A DNA stretch of 14,310 bases from JBGZEX01 sp041846495. GTDB taxonomy: Bacteria; Bacteroidota; Bacteroidia; Bacteroidales; Marinifilaceae. Position numbers and translations under genes: made by a program. Below, piece by piece: positions 1-7,051 of the stretch. Under the pieces are notes generated by a model. It saw only the letters and a program-made list of their open reading frames with translations. It did no database searches and had not been told where the DNA came from. The stretch lies in contig JBGZEX010000073.1 in NCBI GenBank assembly GCA_041846495.1, forward strand, positions 1 through 14,310, in the 5' to 3' direction. Each line of letters begins with the position of its first letter. The stretch's first letter is position 1.

Positions 1-1650
1 GACAAGGAGGAAGTGAAAACGTACTTCACCGTGACCTTCGATGCCGGGGGGGGAACGCCGGTTCCCGAAGCGCAACGCGTGGAAGCGGGAAAAACGGCCG
101 CAGCGCCGGCAACCGCTCCCGCCAAACAGGGATATCTCTTCGTATGCTGGTCGGCCGACGGCACAAAAGCCTACGATTTTCGGACGCCCATAACGCGCGA
201 CCTCACCCTGCGTGCCAAGTGGCAGGCGGAAGCCCAGGCCGAATACTGGCAGGTAACATGGGAGCTCGGCGGCGGAGCATGGCCCTCCGAGGGCGACAAT
301 CACGCCACCCAGGTACTCAAGGGCGGCACGCTGGCCGAACCGGTTCCACCGGTAAAAGCAAACCATACGTTCGAAGGCTGGTACAAAGAAGCAGCACTGA
401 CCAACAAGGTAACCTTCCCCTACGACGTGAGCGGCTTAACCGCCGACTTCACCCTCTACGCCAAATGGATAGAAGAACATGACGGTACACCGGGTATCCG
501 TATTTTGGGACGGAAATTAGAAAAAGCAGGGAATATCACGGGCAGCGGCATCAGCGGCACCGTCTATTACGACGGTTTCAAGGAGCTGACTTTAAACAAT
601 GCAACAATCCGCTCGGAATCATCCAATGTCGGTATCGAGATTCTGAATATCGTTCACGACCTCAACATCAACCTTATCGGCACCAATGTAATCGAAGTGA
701 AAAAGACGGGAATCTCCTGCATAGGGAATCACGTCACCATTCATCTTTCCATTAAGGGAAGCGGTTCGTTGACGGCAAAAGGCAAAACAGGTACCGGCAT
801 CCGAACGGAAAGAGCAATGCTCACCATCGACGGTTGCAGCGTAACGGCCGAAGGGAGCAAGGGAATCGCCGGCTTTTATACCGGCCACGATAACGAAAGG
901 CTCGTTGTCAATCATGCCAGGGTAACGGCAACCGGCAGCGAGGGGTCGGTCTGCGGATTTACCTCAATCAGACTCTCCGAATGCAAGATAACCCAACCGG
1001 CGGGAGCGATTGTAAACAACGGTTCCATCGATATTGCAGGCAATACCGTAAAAACAAAAACGACTATTGAGCCGGTGGATTTTTACGAACTCTACATTGC
1101 CGGCATACAGGTAACCTCCGACAACGCCTCCGACATCCTCGGCAACGGCACGGCAAGCTACGACGCCGCACAAAAAACGCTTACGCTCAACAACGCGGCG
1201 ATAACGACGGATGATAACGGCATCCTTAACGGCGGCATCCAAGGGCTGACGATCCGGCTCGTAGGGACAAACACCATCCTTGCAAATATCCACGGCGTCT
1301 ATTGCAGGGATGGCTCCCACACGACGCTCACGGGTGACGGGGCACTGACTACCGAGAGTAAAAAAGGACAGGCCGGCATCTCCGCATACGACTCGCACCT
1401 TACCATCAAGGGGTGCACCGTCCATGCAAAGGGCAAATGGGGCATATCGGGTTCCAAAGCACATACAAACGTAAAACTTCTTATCGAAAAGGCAACGGTA
1501 AAAGCAACCGGCTCTGCAGGCTCCATCAAAGGATTCTCGTCCATTGAGCTGAAAGATTGTAAAATCATAAAGCCGGAAAATGCGGAATACGCCGGCGGGA
1601 CGGTTACGGTTTCGGGCAAAACGGTAAGCGATGAAGTAACGATCCGATAA
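1..1650 (+). CDS. InlB B-repeat surface protein with duplicated beta-helix-like domain (5' end outside window)
   Basis: Probably a cell-surface or secreted repeat protein; its function is unknown. Counting from the GTG at 13, residues 5-70 and 78-152 are two InlB B-repeats (Listeria-Bacteroides repeat, Flg_new), each starting with a VTFDAGGG- or VTWELGGG-like strand and ending in an AKW motif after a GW/CW turn. Residues 161-353 and 355-545 are two copies of a Gly/Thr/Asn-rich beta-strand domain. Both contain LTLNNA, an IRLVGTN- or INLIGTN-like strand, LTIxGC and VxATGS, and resemble the right-handed beta-helix or carbohydrate-binding-like units found beside such repeats. The frame is open to base 1 (DKEEV precedes residue 2), so I treat the gene as running in from the left. 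GTG at 13 after AAGGAGG is an alternative start, but it would give a protein without a signal peptide and Bacteroidetes rarely rely on such sites. It ends in TAA, 157 bp before the next gene. Confidence 0.8.
   Translation, partial: DKEEVKTYFTVTFDAGGGTPVPEAQRVEAGKTAAAPATAPAKQGYLFVCWSADGTKAYDFRTPITRDLTLRAKWQAEAQAEYWQVTWELGGGAWPSEGDNHATQVLKGGTLAEPVPPVKANHTFEGWYKEAALTNKVTFPYDVSGLTADFTLYAKWIEEHDGTPGIRILGRKLEKAGNITGSGISGTVYYDGFKELTLNNATIRSESSNVGIEILNIVHDLNINLIGTNVIEVKKTGISCIGNHVTIHLSIKGSGSLTAKGKTGTGIRTERAMLTIDGCSVTAEGSKGIAGFYTGHDNERLVVNHARVTATGSEGSVCGFTSIRLSECKITQPAGAIVNNGSIDIAGNTVKTKTTIEPVDFYELYIAGIQVTSDNASDILGNGTASYDAAQKTLTLNNAAITTDDNGILNGGIQGLTIRLVGTNTILANIHGVYCRDGSHTTLTGDGALTTESKKGQAGISAYDSHLTIKGCTVHAKGKWGISGSKAHTNVKLLIEKATVKATGSAGSIKGFSSIELKDCKIIKPENAEYAGGTVTVSGKTVSDEVTIR
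46..53 (+). repeat. G8 homopolymer inside a surface-protein gene
   Basis: Eight G residues in a row encode part of the AGGG turn of the first InlB repeat, using the GGG codon twice. A gain or loss of one G would shift the frame. Slippage in actual populations is inference. Confidence 0.9.
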
Positions 1651-1807
1651 AAGAGCCGATGGCAGCAGGGCGAAGACCGAAAGCGCCAAAATACAGCCTG
1701 CCGATACGGGTAATAAGGCAATAGTCCCGGGAAATACCGAAAACAAAGCGTAACAAAAGAACAGCAAAAACTATAAACCCGTTTTCAACGACATAAAAAG
1801 AAAGATT

Positions 1808-2698
1808 ATGGCATATTATTTTTATCCGGCCGATATCGAACAAAAGGCCGTTCATTTCGAAGTGAACGGCAGACGACCGGAGGCGGAAGAGGTAAAAGAG
1901 CTGACAGAGATAGCCTTCGAAAAAAAACCGGTCAGCCGGAGCGAGAAAAAAGCGGTATGGCGGAACTTTATCCAATTTATAGGTATGGCCGTTTCGTGCC
2001 TCGTCATCGGATACCTTATTTCGATTATCCCGGGACGACGGGGAAGCGGTGCGGGTATCGTGCATTTAATGGGCTACACGATATTGTTCATCGGTACACC
2101 CATATGCACCGTCATAGCATTCACTCAATTGTTCCATCTGTTTCGCTCGAGCAGGAAGAAAGAAGCAGCCGCCTCTTTCCGATGGATGTGGGAAAACGGT
2201 ATTCTGAACAATGAAAATATGTTTGGCGACAGCCGGTTCGGCGACGTTCACTATGCACTCGATGTGCTTGAACGCGGCATTCCCGGCACCATCGAAAGAA
2301 ACGGTACGGAGAGTTACATTTCTTCTTTGCGGGAGATGTTGAATTCGGCGGCCGAAGAAACAACGGCCGCCGTTCGCGAGGAGCAAAAATGGATGGCGGG
2401 AACACCGGTGATAAAGATTGAAATCGGCAAGGAAACGGAAGTGTACCCGAATGTATCGGAAATGGATGCTACAATTACATATTCGGACGTTTTGCAAGGG
2501 CGGAACGACAAAAGCAAAACAATATTCTATATCACGGCAATACTCAAACTCCACGTTACACAGGTTTTCATCAAAGCCGGAGATTATTGGTATCCGTATG
2601 ACCTGACTCCAGCTATCCAAAGATGTAAAAAAGAAAAAAACGTTTCCGGCACAGCGGAAATGGAATCACAACACGAACAACAAACAGAATTACCATGA
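1808..2698 (+). CDS. Hypothetical protein with two membrane segments
   Basis: I do not recognise the family. The 296-residue product has a charged N-terminal part (about 1-50), two hydrophobic segments at about 53-75 and 82-112 separated by a short Gly/Arg-rich turn, and a soluble C-terminal part of about 180 residues, probably cytoplasmic, as positive charges (RSSRKK) follow the second segment. It ends in a Lys/Glu/Gln-rich tail. There is no signal peptide or lipobox. The ATG at 1808 is preceded by the A/G-rich stretch aaaaagaaagatt and is the first ATG in the frame near the domain start. The stop overlaps the start of the next gene (ATGA, 2695-2698), implying translational coupling and possibly linked function. 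It contains two A-runs, A8 at 1920-1927 and A7 at 2634-2640. Confidence 0.75.
   Translation: MAYYFYPADIEQKAVHFEVNGRRPEAEEVKELTEIAFEKKPVSRSEKKAVWRNFIQFIGMAVSCLVIGYLISIIPGRRGSGAGIVHLMGYTILFIGTPICTVIAFTQLFHLFRSSRKKEAAASFRWMWENGILNNENMFGDSRFGDVHYALDVLERGIPGTIERNGTESYISSLREMLNSAAEETTAAVREEQKWMAGTPVIKIEIGKETEVYPNVSEMDATITYSDVLQGRNDKSKTIFYITAILKLHVTQVFIKAGDYWYPYDLTPAIQRCKKEKNVSGTAEMESQHEQQTELP
2635..2641 (+). other. A_AAA_AAC slippery heptamer (possible -1 frameshift site)
   Basis: In the frame of the 1808-2698 gene the codons read gaA AAA AAC, the X_XXY_YYZ pattern of -1 frameshift sites. From 2641 the -1 frame has no stop before the ATG at 2695, which lies in that same frame, so a slip would fuse the two-TM protein to the GLUG protein. 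The heptamer and the open frame are seen directly; use in vivo is not shown. No strong downstream stem-loop was found by eye. Confidence 0.35.
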
Positions 2699-3876
2699 AA
2701 CGAATATTCATACTGACTGTCCTTCTCGCTGCCGTCATCGGTTCGGCGATGGGACAGACGGAAATCCGCACGGCGGAGGAGCTGGCGGCTATCGGTACGG
2801 ATAAGGAAAGTCTGAGCGGATCGTACATACTGACGAACGATCTGATGCTCGACGACTGGGTGCCCATCGGATGGATGAACAAGGACGGCGAGACGGGATT
2901 TAGCGGCAGTTTTGACGGAAACGGCCACACAATAACCATCAACAGTTTCTGTCCTGAAACGGATAACAGAAGTGTCGGACTGTTCGGGGTTGTCAACGGA
3001 AAAGGCGAGATAAAGAACTTGCACATAACCGGCAAGCCGACCTATACGGACGGGCAGGCTTTTCTGTATATCGGCGGCATTGTCGGAGTGAATAAAGGAA
3101 AGATAATATGCTGCGTGTCATCGGCCGAACTGACCTGCGAGTATGTCAAGACAGAATTGCGAAAAAAGAAACAGAAAGCACTGCCGGGATACGAAGGAGG
3201 ACAATACGGCGGATATATCGCAGGCATCAATAACGGCGAAATACGGCATTGCTACTCTACAGGGAGCATACGTGTGGCATTAGGTTTTGCAGCAGGTATC
3301 GCCTGCGGTAACGGCTTGCTCGTAACAGGCGGGTTCAGCATCGGGATAGGAAAAGGAGGTATGAGCATGAGTGCCAGTCCGGGTTCATCGAAAGGCAAAT
3401 ACGGCTTTATCGAATATTGTTATTCCGAAGCATCGGTATTCTCTTCGGGAAATGCCGGAGGACTCGTCGTTTTCGCACCGGGAGGTACCGGTTTGCTGAA
3501 TAACTGCGCTGCGTTGAACCGTCTGATTGAGGTCAGAGGTGCAGGAAAACCTCTACCCAAAGCCTCTCCGTTTCCAGTCGGAGGAAAAATGGTCTTGTCC
3601 CATCCCAATTTCCAATTCTACTATCTTGAGAACATGCCTCTCCGCCGCTACGACGGTAACGATACGGAGCAACCGCCCGTGAAACTCTCGCCGAAGCGTG
3701 CCGTTCCGCTTTCAACCACACAGGAAGAATCGTGGTGGCGTTTGCCCGACGGAGCAGACAAAAAAACGAAGCAAAAGATGATTGCCTTCCCGTTCGGAGC
3801 GGACGAAAGCGCACCGTGGAAATGGGATGAACGGCGGAAACGTCCTGTATTGCATTGGGAAGCGACGAATAGATGA
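2695..3876 (+). CDS. Secreted GLUG-motif protein
   Basis: Probably an exported surface protein of the GLUG-repeat type, common in Bacteroidetes and Firmicutes; its ligand or substrate is unknown. The 393-residue product opens with a clear signal peptide (KR, then a hydrophobic core ILTVLLAAVIGS, likely cut near AMG/QT at about 20). It continues with the usual lead-in: an I-T-ELAAIG segment, GSYILTNDL at about 42-50, WVPIGW, and FSGSFDGNGHTI at about 69-80. GLUG-like units follow at about 94-114 (VGLFGVVNGKGEIKNL), 126-147 (IGGIVGVNKGKI) and 172-192 (GGYIAGINNGEIRHCYSTG), with a less regular one at about 240-270. The C-terminal 60 residues end in a PWKWDE...PVLHWE motif typical of this family. 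The first ATG was chosen because it starts the signal peptide. It overlaps the upstream gene by 4 bp and lies 34 bp before the barrel gene, so all three may form one transcript. Confidence 0.8.
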   Translation: MKRIFILTVLLAAVIGSAMGQTEIRTAEELAAIGTDKESLSGSYILTNDLMLDDWVPIGWMNKDGETGFSGSFDGNGHTITINSFCPETDNRSVGLFGVVNGKGEIKNLHITGKPTYTDGQAFLYIGGIVGVNKGKIICCVSSAELTCEYVKTELRKKKQKALPGYEGGQYGGYIAGINNGEIRHCYSTGSIRVALGFAAGIACGNGLLVTGGFSIGIGKGGMSMSASPGSSKGKYGFIEYCYSEASVFSSGNAGGLVVFAPGGTGLLNNCAALNRLIEVRGAGKPLPKASPFPVGGKMVLSHPNFQFYYLENMPLRRYDGNDTEQPPVKLSPKRAVPLSTTQEESWWRLPDGADKKTKQKMIAFPFGADESAPWKWDERRKRPVLHWEATNR

Positions 3877-3910
3877 CAAATATCCATCACACTATTAATA
3901 CATTATTATT

Positions 3911-4555
3911 ATGAAAAAGAAAATCATAATTACCGTAGCCAAAGCTTTAAAAAGAGTTGTTACAACAGGCAGTTTTTTGGCCACGGTTACAGCCGTCTCA
4001 TGGGCGCAACAACAAAGTCAAGCCCCGAATAAACGCACAGAGTGGGGTATCAAGGCGGGGCTTAACGTGAGCAGCATCGGCGGTAACAACTACAACAACA
4101 TCAAGGCCAAAGCGGGTTTTCATGCAGGCATTACAATAGACTATGCATTTACAGATGCAATCTACCTGCTTACGGGACTGGAATATACGGTCAAAGGACC
4201 TATCGTGGAGCTTAGTCCCAACGACCAACACATCAATGCCGACTACGTTCAGCTTCCTCTCTCCGTAGGTTATAAACTCCGCATGAGGGACGAACTGATT
4301 CTCATCATCGACGTCGGTCCTTATCTGGCTTACGGTGTGAACGGCCGAATTACGGAGGGAAGCTATAAGCAGGACACGTTCAGCGGCGTCGCCCTGAAAC
4401 GGTTCGACTGTGGAATGATTGTCGGTACGGCTGTCGACTTCCGGCAATTCCGTTTCGGTATGCACTGCGATTTCGGTCTCATCAACGTCATGCAGAAAGG
4501 CAACGATAAAGCACAGAACTGGAATCTTGCGCTTTCAACCGGCATCCGGTTTTAA
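3911..4555 (+). CDS. PorT-family outer-membrane beta-barrel protein
   Basis: A 214-residue outer-membrane protein of the small porin or beta-barrel type (PorT / OMP_b-brl_2 superfamily). A long N-terminal signal peptide (about 1-32, KKKIIITVAK... ending near SWA/QQ) precedes WGIKAGLNVSSIGG, the usual first barrel strand of this family. Alternating hydrophobic and polar strands follow, with the typical LxTGLEYTVKG and YVQLPLSVGYKL segments at about 90-120, and the chain ends in a strand finishing with Phe (STGIRF). In this family such barrels have eight or so strands and varied or unknown cargo; nothing here shows transport specificity. The gene lies 34 bp after the GLUG gene on the same strand and is followed by a decayed second barrel-like sequence. 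The ATG at 3911 starts the signal peptide. Confidence 0.85.
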   Translation: MKKKIIITVAKALKRVVTTGSFLATVTAVSWAQQQSQAPNKRTEWGIKAGLNVSSIGGNNYNNIKAKAGFHAGITIDYAFTDAIYLLTGLEYTVKGPIVELSPNDQHINADYVQLPLSVGYKLRMRDELILIIDVGPYLAYGVNGRITEGSYKQDTFSGVALKRFDCGMIVGTAVDFRQFRFGMHCDFGLINVMQKGNDKAQNWNLALSTGIRF

Positions 4556-4602
4556 CCCTTTGCTAATCGTTTTTGTCGACAAGAAGAGGATACCATCCCT
4601 AA

Positions 4603-4897
4603 ATTCGGAAAGCTACGGGGCAGTCATTCGCCTACGCCTTCGAACTGTATCGGCACATCCATTCAAGACTTGAAACATCGCCGAAAGGGTTCACCGCCGA
4701 GATGAGGGGAAGCAGTTGCACACCAAGCATACATGCCGGTTTATATGCCGCACAACAGAAAACTCGTCTTCGGTAGCGGTGGCAAGGTGGAACGGACGGA
4801 AGCCAACGGCAAGAAGTTCTCCGTTTCGGGCGGCTCCGTGCATACGAAAGCCGTCTCGTTCGGCATCGGCCACCTTTTCCGAACGAGACGGCAATAA
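4603..4897 (+). pseudogene. Frameshifted remnant resembling the C-terminal part of an outer-membrane barrel
   Basis: No intact gene lies between the barrel gene and metK, but two overlapping frames look like coding sequence. From about 4603, after a TAA, one frame reads peptides such as SFAYAFELYRHIHSRLE and IHAGLYAA. Near 4740 the apparent coding moves to another frame, which reads HNRKLVFGSGGKVE and KAVSFGIGHLF and stops at TAA 4895-4897. The last part has the amphipathic strand pattern and near-terminal Phe of a barrel end. The join would be a single-base indel near 4740-4755. It may derive from a paralogue of the neighbouring barrel gene, but I cannot show sequence identity. It could also be chance open frames in GC-rich DNA. 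Confidence 0.35.
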
Positions 4898-4912
4898 AGG
4901 TCCCGAATACCG

Positions 4913-6175
4913 TTATCTATTGAAAAACACCTTGCGAATCTCCTCCACGGCATCCAGCTTTTCCCACGTGAAAAGCTCCACTTCCACATCCCGTTGCCCC
5001 CAGTAAGAGGATTCGAAATGTTTGACCAGGGTCCGGGGTGTTCTTCCCATATGCCCGTATTTGGCCGTTTCCCTATAGATAGGCTTCCGCAATTTAAGGC
5101 GTTTTTCTATGGCTCCCGGACGGAAATCGAAAATACCGACAATCTTATCCGCAATTTCCGTATCGGTAAACGGAACTTTGGATGTTCCATAAGTATTCAC
5201 ATATACTCCCACGGGGCGTGCAACCCCTATGGCATAGGCCAACTGTATCAAAACTTCGTCCGCTACGCCTGCCGCCACCATATTTTTCGCTACATAGCGA
5301 GCGATATAAGCTGCAGAACGGTCTACCTTCGAAGGATCTTTGCCCGAAAAAGCTCCTCCTCCGTGCGCTCCCCTACCCCCGTAAGTATCTACGATAATTT
5401 TACGCCCCGTCAAACCCGTATCCCCGTTAGGCCCTCCGATAACGAATTTCCCCGTAGGATTGACGTGAAGTATGAGGTCGTCGTCGAAAAGTTTCCGCAC
5501 CCGCAAAGGCAACTGCCGTATGACCCGCGGCAGAAGGATGGAGCGTACGTCCTCCTTTATCTTAGCCGCCATCGCCTCCTCATCCTCCATAAAATCATCG
5601 TGCTGGGTGGAAACCACAATCGTATGTATGCGGCAGGGCTTTCCGTCTTCCCCGTACTCTACGGTAACCTGCGATTTGGAGTCGGGACGGAGATAAGGCA
5701 TGAGTTCTATTTCTTTCTTCCTTATTTCCGCCAGTTCGAATAAAAGGAAATGAGCCAAATATAAAGGCAAAGGCATATAATCGTCCGTTTCCGCAGATGC
5801 ATAACCGAACATCATCCCCTGGTCGCCGGCTCCCTGACTCAGGAGATCCCCCCTCACTACGCCCCGGTTTATATCCGGGGACTGTTCGTGAATCGCCGCC
5901 AATACGCCGCAACTATTCCCATCGAACATATATTCGCTCTTGGTATATCCGATTTCATTAATCACATTACGGACAACATGTTGTATATCCACATAAGTCT
6001 TGGTTTTAATTTCCCCGGCAACGACTACCTGACCGGTAGTCACTAAGGTCTCGCAAGCGACCTTGGCATCCGCATCAAAAGCCAAAATTTCATCCAATAC
6101 GGCATCCGAAATCTGATCCGCCACCTTGTCGGGATGCCCCTCCGACACGGATTCTGAAGTAAATAAATATCCCAT
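4913..6175 (-). CDS. metK: S-adenosylmethionine synthase
   Basis: Makes S-adenosylmethionine from methionine and ATP, releasing phosphate and pyrophosphate; cytoplasmic and essential in most bacteria. The 420-residue product carries the family's signatures: GHPDK at 13-17 (ATP/Mg site), GAGDQG at 115-120 (the hexapeptide of the ATP-binding signature), GGPNGDTGLTGRK at 247-259 and GGGAFSGKDPSKVDRS at 272-287 (the glycine-rich P-loop-like signature). The length fits the somewhat long Bacteroidetes form. The frame stays open 32 codons further upstream (to 6271), but the start at 6175 gives the canonical N-terminus MGYLFTSESVSEGHPDK, and the extension is unlike any MetK. The gene is transcribed away from the tRNA-editing gene to its right, with 226 bp between, so it probably has its own promoter. 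It is convergent with the surface-protein block. Confidence 0.97.
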   Translation of the reverse strand: MGYLFTSESVSEGHPDKVADQISDAVLDEILAFDADAKVACETLVTTGQVVVAGEIKTKTYVDIQHVVRNVINEIGYTKSEYMFDGNSCGVLAAIHEQSPDINRGVVRGDLLSQGAGDQGMMFGYASAETDDYMPLPLYLAHFLLFELAEIRKKEIELMPYLRPDSKSQVTVEYGEDGKPCRIHTIVVSTQHDDFMEDEEAMAAKIKEDVRSILLPRVIRQLPLRVRKLFDDDLILHVNPTGKFVIGGPNGDTGLTGRKIIVDTYGGRGAHGGGAFSGKDPSKVDRSAAYIARYVAKNMVAAGVADEVLIQLAYAIGVARPVGVYVNTYGTSKVPFTDTEIADKIVGIFDFRPGAIEKRLKLRKPIYRETAKYGHMGRTPRTLVKHFESSYWGQRDVEVELFTWEKLDAVEEIRKVFFNR

Positions 6176-6317
6176 TACCAAAATATATTTATCGTCTTTA
6201 TAAAGACAGGTTATTGAATACGAAAGGTCCGGGAGATATGCAAATGTAAATGCGGAAAAACATTTTAGCATTTTTTACAGTGGTTGCAATCAGCCAAATC
6301 CTTCCACTTATCGAATG

Positions 6318-6349
6318 CAAATATAGGATTTTATTCGAGTTTCCCCAAT
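6318..6349 (-). promoter_or_regulatory. Candidate metK promoter
   Basis: On the - strand TATATTTG (6325-6318) matches the Bacteroidetes -7 box TAnnTTTG, with ATTG (6349-6346) 20 nt upstream as a -33 element. This would give a leader of about 130 nt. A second box, TACATTTG at 6248-6241, lies closer to the start but has no clear -33 partner. Confidence 0.45.
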
Positions 6350-6401
6350 CGTTTTGAATAAATTTAACTCTATGCGAAGAAATCCCGGCACGACCCCGTT
6401 C

Positions 6402-6902
6402 TCAATACAATTCCGTCCATTCGTACGTATTTCCCAAGACCTCCAATACTTTCAAAAAATCTTCTCCGGATATTTCAACCGTAGCCCGATTGTCGTTGGG
6501 ATGAAAAGCCAAATAAGAAGCGGTCGATAAATTCTTATCCAAAAACATGTGTACATGATTCTCCTCATCGTTCAATAAACAAAACGGACTGACCGAACCG
6601 GGCTGTACACGGAGATATTTCCACATCCTGCGCTCCGAAGCAAAACTCAATTTCCCCTGTTTCAACAAAAGTTCCAACCGCCTTATGTCCAAATCTTTTT
6701 CCCCGTCGAAAACCGCCAAATAATGCCGATTTCCCTTATGATTGCGAAAAAACAGATTTTTACAATGCCGGGCACATCCCTTCCAATATTTTCGAGCGAT
6801 CTCTATCGTAGGAGCCGGCGGATGTTCCGTATAACCATATTTTATGCCCAAATGCTCAAGACAAGCATAGACCGCAGGATCTCCAATCTTTTCATTTGCC
6901 AT
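6402..6902 (-). CDS. Prolyl-tRNA editing protein of the YbaK/ProXp-ala family
   Basis: A single-domain trans-editing aminoacyl-tRNA deacylase, expected to remove wrongly attached amino acid (alanine in the ProXp-ala group) from tRNA-Pro in the cytoplasm. The 166 residues match the family's usual size. Visible signatures are the N-terminal EHPPAPTIEIA segment at about 26-36, HCKNLFFRNHKGNRHYL at about 46-62 (with the conserved Lys48), KLSFASE at about 84-90, GSVSPFCLLND at about 102-112 and a C-terminal FHPNDNRATVEIS at about 133-145. The K-N-L-F-x-R/K pattern and GSVSPF favour ProXp-ala/PrdX over the YbaK group that acts on Cys-tRNA-Pro, though that assignment rests on recalled motifs. It is divergent from waaA across a 149-bp promoter region and upstream of metK on the same strand. 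Confidence 0.88.
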   Translation of the reverse strand: MANEKIGDPAVYACLEHLGIKYGYTEHPPAPTIEIARKYWKGCARHCKNLFFRNHKGNRHYLAVFDGEKDLDIRRLELLLKQGKLSFASERRMWKYLRVQPGSVSPFCLLNDEENHVHMFLDKNLSTASYLAFHPNDNRATVEISGEDFLKVLEVLGNTYEWTELY

Positions 6903-6918
6903 ATCCCGATTTTAAGCG

Positions 6919-6950
6919 CCAAGATAGCACTTATATCCCGCATATGCAAT
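6919..6950 (-). promoter_or_regulatory. Candidate promoter of the tRNA-editing gene
   Basis: On the - strand ATTG (6950-6947) is followed after 20 nt by TATCTTGG (6926-6919), a one-mismatch match to TAnnTTTG, about 17 nt before the start codon. This is a moderate match only. Confidence 0.35.
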
Positions 6951-7018
6951 TCTTCCATAATAATACGGCGGTTTTAAATAATTCATACCATAGGTTATGG
7001 AGATTAAAAAACTCCACG

Positions 7019-7026
7019 TATATTTG
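7019..7026 (+). promoter_or_regulatory. waaA promoter -7 box
   Basis: TATATTTG matches the Bacteroidetes -7 consensus exactly and lies 25 nt before the waaA ATG. The -33 region (around 6994-7000, ggttatg) matches poorly. Confidence 0.55.
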
Positions 7027-7051
7027 CAGGACAATTACAACATAAATAATA

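Noticed and set aside
4..13. AAGGAGG-like site before GTG at 13 as a true gene start
   Set aside because: The frame is open to the window edge, no signal peptide follows, and ribosome sites of this kind are little used in Bacteroidetes; kept only as an alternative.
964..1767. Long - strand open frame opposite the InlB-repeat gene
   Set aside because: Its translation is Cys/Arg/Phe-rich without domain pattern, and the + frame has clear repeats; it is an antisense shadow.
2346..2372. 9-bp GC-rich inverted repeat (CGGCGGCCG with CGGCCGCCG)
   Set aside because: It lies inside coding sequence and encodes Ala-rich residues; expected from codon use, with no T-run.
4994..5743. + strand open frame of about 250 codons opposite metK
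   Set aside because: It lies wholly within a certain metK gene and reads as low-quality protein; shadow of a constrained coding sequence.
6176..6271. Upstream 32-codon extension of metK
   Set aside because: The extension does not resemble MetK N-termini and covers promoter-like sequence; MGYLFTSESV is the standard start.
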